A DNA stretch of 64,000 bases. Source: Calycina herbarum. Taxonomy: Eukaryota > Ascomycota > Leotiomycetes > Helotiales > Pezizellaceae. Position 1 is the first letter of the stretch. Each line of letters starts with the position of its first letter. A model generated the notes under the pieces. That model worked only from the letters and a program-made list of their open reading frames with translations. It searched no databases and was not told the DNA's origin. Shown piece after piece: positions 12,325 to 22,506 of this stretch. The translations under genes were made by a program, and so were the position numbers. Location: the NCBI GenBank assembly GCA_001414485.1, contig LLEY01000045.1:186001-250000 (forward strand). The letters run 5' to 3'.

Positions 12325-14508
12325 ACGTGGTTTATTAGAACCTAGTATATATTAGAACCTGGCGTACTTTTCCTTAGTATTTAACTTTGAATATTAATAA
12401 ATTAACTATAATATATTAAATTAACTATAACTACTTAGAATCCGAAGAATCAGACATATCTATATCTATTTAACAAGTTTATATATTATAACCAGCTTTT
12501 CTATAAGTGTTATAACGCTGTCTAGACGATTACCCCTTCTTCTTATTATCTCTCTCTATACGTAAGTCGCGTCGTACTTGCTTATTAACGTCCTTTTAAG
12601 TTAAAAGATCTTAGACATCCTCTATTATAAGTGCCCTCTCTTGATATACACGAGTCTTTTTAGCTCTACGGCGTTTGCTTAAGGCTTTATTCGCTGCTTA
12701 AAGAGTACGTACTTTAGTAGATAACAAGGTTATCTCATAGGTTATTCGCTCTATACCTTTTACTAATATAGCAACTGTCTTAAATAGTAGAGTCGGCGAG
12801 CTTCTCTAGTAATAGGTAATCCGTTTCTAAACAAGAGTCGATTATAAGAGCGCTTTAGTAGGGTTTGAGAGAGTCTAGGAGATCTAAGTATTAGAATTAG
12901 TAGTAGAGGGTCTTAGAGGAGTTAGAGTCTATAACCTTATATTAAGCTTTGAAAGTACTACTTACGAGTTAAAAGATACTAGGCTAGCTCTACGGAATCT
13001 AGCTTAAGCGTTCTAAACCGTTATTAATTCTTTATATACTACTATATATAACAGTATAAAATAGATAATACTATAAAAGAGGTATATAGAAGTGCGTTCC
13101 GTAGAATAATATACTTGAATACTAGGCTCTAAATACGAAGGAAAAGATTAAATTAACCTTTCCCGATACTAAGGGTAAGAGTATCTATATATAAAAGAGT
13201 TCGGATAATAACAATAGACTCGGAGGTCTGAACCGGACATTCCGATACTCGAATACGTAATCCTTATATTCTACGTAACCCTTGGCATTCCTATACCCTG
13301 AACCGTATCCTATCTAGTACGTATATAACCTTAGCAACTCTTATTCTTAGTAGCGGGCTATTATACTATAAAAGCTAAAAAGAACTCTACCTTTATAATA
13401 TAGTTAATATAAGCTTTAATAAACGTCTTAATCTGCCGACTATACGCCTGCTTTAATATACTAAAGTATCTAATATTAAGTAGTTAGGTTATATAGAATA
13501 AGTAGAGAGGTAGTCTAAGAGTTATAATATTATATACTTTGTAATACTCTTGAAATTCAGCTGATTTATAACTCTTATACCTATCTAATACTAGTATTCG
13601 ATATAGACTCTTTATACGACTAGTAGTATATTTATCGAAGTGTTTTAGCTATTCTAGACCTGTCTCGTTATTTGTCTATCTATTACTTATCGGTTTAATA
13701 ACCTAGTTATATAGGAGGCCGCCGTCTATATACTAATTCGTAAGATAATTCTTCTCTTAAACGACTAAAAATAGAGAGACATCTTAACTCTCGCTATTAA
13801 TATAAGCAATTACTATAGCCTATTCTCGATTACTTAGCTAAACTACCTTACCTCTACTACGTCGATCTATATATGTAATAACTATTATAAGGTAAATCAT
13901 ATCTATTATAAAGCCTGTTTCGTCGAAGTTATAGAAATCGTAATCTAAAACGCTATATTTTACTCTTATATTTTATATAAGTCGGAACCACGTACTAATT
14001 AGGTTAGGATCTTCGTATAAGGCTTTTTAGAAGTCGTAAACGCGATTAAAACACGTCTTTAACCCTAGTTGTCGTTATATAAATCGATGTGTCTAAAGCT
14101 TACTAACGCGTTTCTCTCTCTATAATTCGAGGATATAATTTACTATATCTTCTACACTAGCTAGCCGGGGTATAAACTCTCTAGAATCTATATTAAGTAT
14201 ATTCTAAAGAATCACTTCCTTCTCGAGTTAAGTTAATTTGATATTTACTAGCCGTCGTTCTAGGAGAGGAAGTTAGCTGTTTATTCTATAGCGAAGGCTA
14301 GTTTCAGAGACTTAGTAGATTTTTATAGTAGCTCGACGACTAAGCTTTTTAGATAATCGGATAGTCTTAATAGCTAAGATAATTCGAGCTTCTTAAGTTT
14401 GAATTTCTATTAGTAGTTATTAAGATAACACGTATTAAAATAATAAAGTAGAGAAGATAGAAAAAGTATACTAGGTTCTAATATACGCTAGGTTCTAATA
14501 AACTACGT
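12325..14508 (-). mobile_element. Pogo-2 (Fot1/pogo) with nested solo LTR
   Basis: Ends ACGTGGTTTATTAGAACC (12325) and CTACGT (14508), with TA duplications at 12323-12324 and 14509-14510. It splits the Gypsy-A polymerase region. Without the nested LTR (13047-13365 plus 5 bp) it is about 1,860 bp. It is clearly a paralogue of pogo-1, with a minus-strand transposase, the same Asp-Glu-Thr-Gly region near 13915-13935, and a C-terminal knuckle near 12480-12530. RIP-inactivated. Confidence 0.92.
13047..13365 (+). mobile_element. Solo LTR inside pogo-2
   Basis: 319 bp, TATAACAG...GCTATTATA (from TG...CA ends), with target duplication CTATA at 13042-13046 and 13366-13370. It shares internal blocks with the solo LTR 31556-31866, which lies in the opposite orientation. 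It contains a TATA-like TATATATAAAAG. Orientation is relative to that copy only. Confidence 0.88.
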
Positions 14509-17342
14509 TAGTTCTTAATAAATTATTAATAGAAATTAGTAAATCTTAAGAAGGATTATATATCTTTAACGTTTTTTAGTAATTCCTATTTAATAACTAT
14601 ATAGATCTTTTCTAGATTTATTTCTATTTTTTCTAAGCTAAATACTTATTTAAAGATAAGAGTTCTCTTAACTCTAAACTCGTATTTTAAGAGTTTTAAA
14701 TAAGAGTCTACTTTAGTAAGTCTCTATAAGACTTCTTTTATATAACTCTTATATTCTTCTAGATTTTCTAAGAAGATTAATATATTATCTAGGTAATATA
14801 TAATAGTTACTCTTAGAAGATCTTTTAGAATACTATTATTCTATCTCTAATAAGTAGCTAGTATATTAGTTAAACTAAAAGATATTACTATATACTTATA
14901 GAGTCTTAATAGTAAGATAAACGTAGTCTTCTATTTATAGCTTATCTTAATTCTAATTAATTTATAAGCGTTCTATTAATCTAGTTTTATAAATTTCTTT
15001 ACCTAGCCTAGCTTATCTTATAAGTATTAGCTAGTTAGTAATAGATAAGCGTTCTTAATCGTTATATTATTTAGTTCTCTATAATTAATATATACTCGTC
15101 TATTTAGATCGTCTTTTTTCTTAATAATAAGTATATTTAAAGAAATAGGCGATTTAGATTAAAGCTTCTACTTTCTAAGATTATAACCTTTTATTAATTT
15201 AATCTTATAATTCTATAGCTAATATTTAAGAAGCGTATATATATCTTCTAAGTCTTTGAATAATTTTATAAATTCTCTATACTATATAGGTATTTCGTTA
15301 TTAGCTTTCTTACTAACCTATAAAGAACTCTAGATAAGGTGTTCTAACGTCTTAGAAGAGGTAGCGCTAATCTTATTCTAGTTTTAAAGTTATAAATATA
15401 AGCCTACGTATTTATATCGACTAAAGGTTATTACTTTAGCCTTTTAGTCGATTTCTAGATTATGTTTTTAAATCTATAGTATACTAAGTATTACTTTCTT
15501 ACTTTCTATTTTAATAATATTAAATTATATATTTAAATAGTATCTCTTAATATTAACTTTTATTAGAATAGTTTACTAATTAATAATCCTATTTTAGTAT
15601 ATAATATCTATCTTATTAACTACTCCTAAGTAATATAGTCTTATTCCTTTAATTAGAACGTTTAGCTTCTCTTAAGCTATTAGAGAAATAAAGTTACTCG
15701 TTACTTCTAAGTCTATTATAACTTATAACTTTTTCTCTTATATTTCTATAGTTATTACTAACTGTTTTTCTTCTAAAGTAGCGTTTAATTTTACTTTAAT
15801 ATATTAGACTTCAAAGGATCGATTTTCTTAATTAAATTTTCAACCTTTCTTACTTCTATACTATAGAAAGAATCTTACTCTTTTCTAGTCTACGTATACT
15901 ACCTCGTATACTTAATAATATTCTACTATTCTAGCAGATTCTAGTAAGATTCCTTTGAACTGTTTCTATAATAACTAGTCTATAGTTAGTCTTAGTTCGT
16001 ATCGTATCTATTATACTATTATTTCTTAAACTATTTCTATAAACTATAGTTCTTCTACTAAGAGATAGTAAAATTCTTCCGGTTCTGTTTTAGCCTATCT
16101 AGTAATATTAAGTTCTCTTTACTCTTAGAATAGTATACTAAACAACTCTTATAAACTGTATTTTCTAAGTACTAGTCTATTATTTCTAATTAATATAATT
16201 ATAATATATCGTTTAAATTCCTCTAGTATAACCTCTTTAGGTATTATTCTATAAAAAGAGGTTTTAATTCGTTCTATAAATCCTATTAGAACCTACTACG
16301 TCTACGTACTAGTTTCTTTTAAAATATCGTATATCTTCTATATATCTCTTATCTTAGAATAGGTAGGTTTCTTAACTTACTATTAGCTATACTTAGGTTC
16401 TTTTTTCTTAATAGTTTCTCGTCTAGTAATTAGACTAACTAGAGTTATTATTTTAGAGTTATTTCTTATAACTATATATATTATTAAGATAGTTAGATTA
16501 ACTCTCTATATAGTATAAGAACTCTAGAAGTCTAGCTTCTAACTATTTATATATACTTATTAATTTCTTTATTTAAATATTCTAAGAAAGACCTAAGTTT
16601 CTCTAACTTTAGAGTCCTTATTTCTAACTTCTTCTTTCGAACTAGAAGATAAGTCTAATATTTCTAAAGAACTAGTTAATAGTAGTAATTTATACTTTAC
16701 TTAAAGATATTACTTAGATTCTACTACTGATTATATATTATAATTTTCTTTAAGAAGTAGATTTCTATTATTATTAATATCTTAAACTCTACTAACTTAT
16801 AACTCGATTCCTTTATTTAGCTATAGATATATAGTATCTATTTTAATCTACGTACTATATTCTCTAGCTTTAAGTTCCTTGTTTATAAGTTTAATACGAT
16901 TAGTTAAAGCTACTTATTATTAAATAGTAGTATTAATTTACTTCTTTCTCTTAGAGTCTTTCTTCTTACTATACTTATTTACTCTATAACTAGAGAGGCT
17001 ATAGTTGTAATATAAGTTCTACTTACGTCGACGATTTCGCTCTTTCTAAGAAAGTTCTTCTTTCTTTAGAAAGGTTTTCTTTTATATAGTATTCGCCTTC
17101 TTACTATATTTAGCGTAGGAGTATTTCTACTTTTCTAACTCTTTACTCTTTTTACTATGTCTAAGGTTACTTTTTCTAAATTTGTATAAGTAGTTATTTA
17201 ACTAGATAACTTTCTTAATTATATCTATAATAGTTAAGAACTATATATTTTATTTAGCTATTTTCTTATAGATATATATCTTTAATCCTTTATAGAAGAG
17301 TTCTATAAGAGTAATAGTATTCTACTCTAACTTTATTCTATA

Positions 17343-19160
17343 ACGTGTTTTATAAGCGAGTCGCCTATATAAGCGAGTCGCCTACTTTTTCAACCTAGTA
17401 TTATTATAATATAAAATACTTAATACTATATAAAGTTATTATTACTATAGAAGCTATCTAGTATTCTTTAGAACTTTCGCTATCTTCTATATCTAATATT
17501 TCTATCTAATAAGTACGAGAATTATACCTAGTTTTACTATAACAGCTATAGTACCTGTCTAGGCGAATTCTCTTCCTAGACTCTTTACCTTGTTTCTAGC
17601 TACTATTTTCCTCAGATGTAATTAAATCAGCTACGTCGCCTACTATTAATATCTCTTAACTCTTAATATACTTCCTCTTACGACTTTTACGCTTAGTTAT
17701 AGCCTTAGTTATTATACGAAGACTAGTGATTTTCTTACGTATTAATACTATATTATATATTACTCTAGTTAAGCCTTTTTTAAGTTGATTAAGAGACTGA
17801 ATAATAGAACTAGATAACGAGTCTTAATATCTTTGAATCCGATCTCGAATAAGCGTTAATTAAGCTATTATTTCGTATACGTTACTTAGTGTTTTAGGTG
17901 TTTATAGAGTGTCTTCTGATATTATTAGTATTAGCGTACGAAGCCTTAAATTAAGCTTTAATAACACAGCTTCTAAGCTATATAGGACTAGCCTAGCCTT
18001 TTTAAAACTCGTGTAGATGTTATTCTTTATAAATGCTTTATAAAAAGCTGCTTTAAACGTAAGAAGAAAGGTTTCTTTAGTAATATAATTAATATAATTC
18101 CGTGCTAAGCCTAATATCTTAGCTTTATACGCTCGCTTTAATAGCGAGAAGTAGACTATATTAAGCGGCTATAGTAGGTACGATAAGTGTAGAGATATAT
18201 AGAGAGTAATAATATTTAAGTCTTTATAGAGTTATTAGAATTCAAGCGAGTTATAGCTTTTATAACTATTAATTATTAATAAATAATATTCTCCTATACT
18301 TTGTACCTTTATATACTTGTTAAAATACTTTAACTATATAACTCTAAGCTTATTATTTATCTAGCCGTTATTACTAACCTTAATTACCTAATCGTATAGT
18401 ATATATATATCTTAGTACTAGGTAGAAATAAGTACTTTACCTGCGAATATAATAAATAGCGAGATTATCTATTCTATTACGTTAACTCTCTAAATAACTA
18501 TAACCTACTCGCGATTACCTAGCTAAACTTACTTTCGCTTCCTACGCGTTTCTAAGCTTATAATAATAAGTTAGAACGAAATAACTTCTATTATAAAGCT
18601 ACTTTTATTAAAGTTATAAATATCCTTATCTTAAATACTATATTTCTCTTTAATAGACTATATAAGTATAAACTATAGACTAATAACTCACGGATCCTTA
18701 GTTAAAGCTCGCTAATAATCGTATAAACGACTCTATCGAGTTTTAAGCTTAGGTATACGTTTTATAAAGTTATCTAGCTAGTTCCTATCTATAGACTTTC
18801 CGTCGCGCTCTCTTAGTAGATTATTAGCTATATCTTATACTATATCTCTTATAAGCAAAAACCCTCGCGAATCCAACTCTAATATATATCTAACTATTAC
18901 CTCCTTCTCTAGCTTTATAAGAGCTTTCTAGCGCGTCGATCGAAGAGAGTCTTTTAAGAAACATAGTAAATCTTTATAACACTTCGTTTAGTTAATAACG
19001 TGTTGTTTTCGAGTTCTTAGGTTACTAAAATAATATTAGCTTCTTAAGAAGGTAATTAAACGTTGTAGTATTAAGCTATTATAATTTAAAGATAGTATAT
19101 AGTACGTGATAAGAAAAGTAGACGACCTGCTTATATAGACGACTCGCTTATAAAACACGT
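17343..19160 (-). mobile_element. Pogo-3 (Fot1/pogo)
   Basis: 1,818 bp with inverted repeats ACGTGTTTTATAAGCGAG and complement, and TA duplications at 17341-17342 and 19161-19162, inserted in Gypsy-A gag. The minus strand encodes the transposase: a Leu-Gly-Asn-Arg-Glu block reads near 18505-18525, and the basic C-terminal region is near 17640-17720. Stops are RIP-type. Its terminal motif (AAGCGAGTCGCCT) differs from pogo-1/2, so it is a separate subfamily. Confidence 0.92.
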
Positions 19161-19745
19161 TAGTATTAAAATTTATTAGTATAATCTATTACTAATCTAG
19201 TTTAGTATAATTCTAAAAGCTTATATATAGCTGTTTAAATCGTATTAAAGTCTTTAAAGACTTTTCTAATAGTTGTCTTAAATTCTCTCTAAGATTTAAA
19301 TATAATCTTAGTTAATTTAATCTTTCTATCTTTATTCTTATTCTTAAAGAAGTTCTTTAAATATAGCTAAGCCTATTCTAACGCTAATCTTCTAAGATAG
19401 GAGATAGCGAAGATAGTTTGTAAATTATAATTACCTTTGAATTTATTAGAATTAAAGTTAAAGTAGATATCTATTTAGAGAAGGAATAAGTTAAGTTCCT
19501 TTCGCTTCTTATAATACGTGTCTAGTATCTTAACTTTAATAGACTTAAGTACTTCGATCTTATAAGACTTAGAGGTGTCTAGTATACTAATATTATCGTC
19601 GTTCCTAGCTAACTATATACTAGTAGGTGTTCTTCTAGTAGTACTTCTAGAGGTTTCTACGACGTTGATTCGACTAGTATTTAAGCTAGCTATAGCGGAG
19701 GTTACTAGAGCTATAGCGACTGAACTTCTAAGTAGGTGCTTAAAG

Positions 19746-20207
19746 TATAATAAAACTTAAATAAACTAAATAAAGATAACTAAGTCTTAAAGGTTAGTAT
19801 ATAGGTAAGAAGTACAGATACGCTAGGTTATTTACTTAGAAGTAAACTCGTTACTTATATTAAGAATATTAAATAAGATAATAAGATTAATAACTAAAGT
19901 TAAGTACGAAGCTCCTATCTAATAGCAGACGTACTAGTCTTATATAGAACCTTCGTTTATATTAGAGTCCTGCTTAGCAGGAGTCCCGAAGATAGAGTCT
20001 GACTCTATTTCTAGGGCTCCTTAGAACTGGACTCCATCACCTGACTGCTCTTAACCGAGTCACGTGATATAACTGTAATAAGATCCCCAGGATTACATGT
20101 CCTTCTGTATTTAATCCTTTCTTTCTTTCAGGGTTATAATAGTGTTTGTCCTGTTAGGGCGTCGCCTGGACTTCACTTATTCACGTGCTGGCACGTGATT
20201 CGTGACA
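19746..20207 (-). repeat. Gypsy-A 5' LTR
   Basis: 462 bp. The left half is heavily RIP-mutated. From about 20030 to 20207 CA and TG steps return and the sequence looks almost unmutated. The outer end is CGTGACA. It has the same CACGTGCTGGCACGTG pair as the 3' LTR. Confidence 0.9.
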
Positions 20208-20710
20208 GTTAACTATAAGTAGAGTGTAATATTAGCTTTTATAAGAAAAGAGGTAATAAGTAGAGAAAAGAAAGTAAATACTAAAGTAAAGAAGAGTATA
20301 AACATTAGTATATACTCGGCTATAACTCTTAAATTCTTAATATTCCTTAGATAACTACTACGTAACTTGTCCTTATACTGCTTAATAAAATCCCTTGTCT
20401 AGTTCTTACTAACCTTCTTCCTATGTATCTCTTCGGCGAGGTTTTAGATAATCGACGAAGTAGGAGGCATTCTACGATCTATAAGCCTACTTATCTGCTG
20501 AATCAGGACCTCCTCTTGCTCCTTAGTTAATGCTTGAAGGTAAAAAGCGGTGGCCTCTCGACGTGTCTTGGTTAAGCCCCTAACTCTCCGTGAGACAGTA
20601 GAACGGTCACATCTATACTTCTTCGCAGCTTCAGCATAATTGCTAAATTCCCCTCTTTCGATTGCTGCCACCGCCTGGTTGTTCCGATGCGTATTGTCTA
20701 CTCTAGCCAT
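20208..20710 (-). pseudogene. N-terminal fragment of a Tc5/pogo-type transposase
   Basis: Starts ATG at 20708-20710 and stays open to the first RIP stop at 20444; it can be followed in phase, with further RIP-type stops, to about 20210, where Gypsy-A begins. The first 55 residues form a psq-type helix-turn-helix (Ala-Val-Ala-Ala-Ile-Glu-Arg...Tyr-Ala-Glu-Ala-Ala...Ser-Thr-Val-Ser-Arg-Arg). A CENP-B-like second DNA-binding segment follows, ending in a Tyr-Leu-Arg-Asn-Ile block. The DDE catalytic half is missing. The right part is free of RIP, the left part (nearer the LTR) is not. The upstream terminal repeat lies at 20755-20788. Confidence 0.75.
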
Positions 20711-20754
20711 AATTAAAGTGTGTAAGTGGGGGAAAAGTGAAGCTATTTTCAGTG

Positions 20755-20788
20755 GTGCACAGTCCAGGAGCGTGCACAGTCCAGGGAG
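20755..20788 (-). repeat. Doubled terminal motif of the truncated transposon
   Basis: GTGCACAGTCCAGG occurs twice with a 17-bp period, about 45 bp upstream of the transposase ATG. It looks like the terminal inverted repeat of the transposon whose N-terminal gene part is 20208-20710. The matching far end is not present. Confidence 0.7.
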
Positions 20789-20789
20789 A

Positions 20790-21465
20790 TCGGTTACTTA
20801 CGGGTCCTTATCTGCATAACACCCCACTCAATGAGAACTCGACAATAGCTTCCAGCACAACTCTTGAATGTCTATGACAAGCGGAAGGAGTCCCAAACAC
20901 ATAGTAGTCCAGCGCCATTGTCCTATCCACATAGCAGATACCCAACATGCGATAAGACCTAATTACCGTGGTAAGGGACGAAAGCGAAGTAGAGCTACTA
21001 GAAAACGACCTAAAGGTATACTGGTGAGGGGAGAGAGGGTTCCCTAGGAGATATGTCAAGGTATTAGGCACAAGTATCCTATATAGTTATTTCTGAAATA
21101 ACGCTAACTTCCATTTACGTTCATAGACAGACAGAGGAGCTAAAAAGGCCCGCGAAGTACCTGCGATTGCAATTTTATACTACCGAACCCTACATACCTC
21201 CCTTTTAAAACATAGCGCTAGATCCTAAACAATACTTAATAATTGCTAGAAGGGTGTTGCTACCGTTTCACGGAAAAATGGTTTCCATTAGTACTCGAGG
21301 ACAATGGATGGGACGTGCCGGAGGCGGTGGAATTAACTGTCTAGTAGAAGACCCTCTCAAATTATGCAATCCCCACAGCAGCTGTAGATCTAAGTCAAGG
21401 CTAGTCACTAGCCGACCTCTTCAACAATGTCAAATATATTCGACATAGTACTGTTCATTGTAATT
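20790..21465. other. No gene recognised
   Basis: Balanced composition, no RIP. Two short frames (20808-21071 minus and 21254-21448 plus) lack recognisable domains and good context, so they are not called as genes. A SINE, an old transposon body or an intergenic spacer are all possible. Confidence 0.4.
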
Positions 21466-21843
21466 TGCAAATGCCTATCTAAGTGGTGGAAGAAATGACT
21501 AGAGATGCTTAGTTGCTATCCTCAGCCCTACGAGACGACTCAACAACTACGTAGCTCCAACACTGGCACAAGGAATTAGAGCTCTGGGAGATATGCAGGG
21601 CGAGAACTGAATTAGAGACGAGACTAGCTAAACTAGAGTTAAGAGGAAACAAGTTGACCCAGTCTTTAGAAGAGGACAAGACTTACCCGTTATTCCATTC
21701 CGATGAATTATGGCCCAAGGCGATACCTCAAGATCACACGCTTACAAGGGCTTAGAATGAAATAGCGGGGGATTTGGTCGATGATAGCGAGAGCACTGAC
21801 TATGGCTCAATGCCTTCAGACTACGAATGGGATGATTGCTAAG
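21466..21843 (+). pseudogene. Degenerate C-terminal coding fragment, coiled-coil, acidic tail
   Basis: A plus-strand frame reads through three TAG codons (likely from CAG) to a TAA at 21840-21842. It gives a Leu/Glu/Arg-rich helical stretch (about 21560-21660), then an acidic end with Asp-Ser-Glu-Ser and a terminal Trp-Asp-Asp-Cys. The layout resembles the C-terminal tails of fungal pogo transposases or other mobile-element proteins, but no family was identified. It lies next to other transposon debris and is probably part of it. Confidence 0.4.
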
Positions 21844-21889
21844 TGAGAGTTAGTCATTAGACCTAGATATTGATAGCTGTTAGCTTTTG

Positions 21890-22400
21890 TTTGAACGCCA
21901 CTGTATATAGATGATAACACGATTCCGGAACTCAGGGTCGTTAACCAGCCGTTGGGATAAATCAGCTGCTCCAAAATTCCCGGAAAGCCAGGCAAATCCG
22001 TGTAGGTGTAACATCATCCGGGTCGTCGACTCTACCACCCCGAAGTACGAAGAGACAGTCCCGAAGACGCCTGCCTCTCTAGAGAGACATTTGAAGAAAC
22101 AATCGAAGAATGCGGTAATGAAAGTGTGGAAGTACTGAGCCACTAGAGCAGGGTTCTTCAGCGTTAACTTGACTAAGCGCGATCGAGCGCCTGTGTCATC
22201 TAGCCCAACATCTTCCCCAGCCAACTTCCAACTTCACCATAAATATATTCCCTATATCGCGAGGATTCAAAGTAAACCAAATAAGTGGAAGCCTAAAACG
22301 AGCGATCTTTCCAAATATGAGCCTAATCTGTTCGCCAAAGGACTTGGGATTAAAGGAAGAGATAATCCTCATATTATTAATCAGACTATGAACCACGGGG
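21890..22400 (-). pseudogene. Helitron Rep/helicase-like N-domain fragment
   Basis: The minus strand encodes the part of the Helitron-like N-terminal (Rep) domain with Pro-Leu-Ile-Trp-Phe-Thr-Leu-Asn-Pro, then Ala-Gly-Glu-Asp, a Gln-Tyr-Phe-His helix, a Ser-Tyr-Phe-Gly-Val-Val-Glu strand and the HUH-like Leu-His-Leu-His...Trp-Leu-Ser-Gly motif (about 21985-22015). The frame is broken near 22225 by a tandem duplication of AAGTTGG (7 bp). Nothing of the helicase half is present and the fragment stops near 21890. It lies directly downstream of the ABC transporter and on the same strand. It is a dead rolling-circle transposon fragment. Confidence 0.82.
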
Positions 22401-22506
22401 TGGGAGATCTTCGTTTTGTTCTGGAGTTGAGCAGCAGCAGTATGTCCAACTCAGGCGAATTTCAAAAGAGTATTCATCGAAACACGCCCACCCCCTAATC
22501 CTCAAA

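Larger units (their letters stand above)
1709..20207 (-). mobile_element. Gypsy-A: Ty3/Gypsy chromovirus, host of a three-element nest
   Basis: Minus-strand LTR retrotransposon with 3' LTR 1709-2172 and 5' LTR 19746-20207; both show the TGTTACGAATC...CGTTATA family ends. A purine tract (AAGAAGGGGATAG on the minus strand) touches the 3' LTR. After removing nested insertions it is about 6.8 kb. Reading right to left: gag (about 19160-19740 and on past pogo-3), a CCHC knuckle near 17000, reverse transcriptase and RNase H (about 14510-15500 and 11700-12320), integrase (about 3000-3390 and 11060-11600), and a chromodomain near 2760-2880. All frames carry RIP stops. Pogo-1 (3394-11055), pogo-2 (12325-14508) and pogo-3 (17343-19160) interrupt it; its sequence resumes cleanly across each TA duplication. 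No matching 5-bp duplication was found at its own outer ends. Confidence 0.9.

Noticed and set aside
1704..20212. Target-site duplication for Gypsy-A
   Set aside because: Left flank (ATGTA) and right flank (GTTAA) do not match, so none is claimed; recombination with the left LTR fragment is likely.
21911..22138. Plus-strand frame opposite the Helitron fragment
   Set aside because: Antisense shadow; the minus strand carries recognisable Rep motifs.
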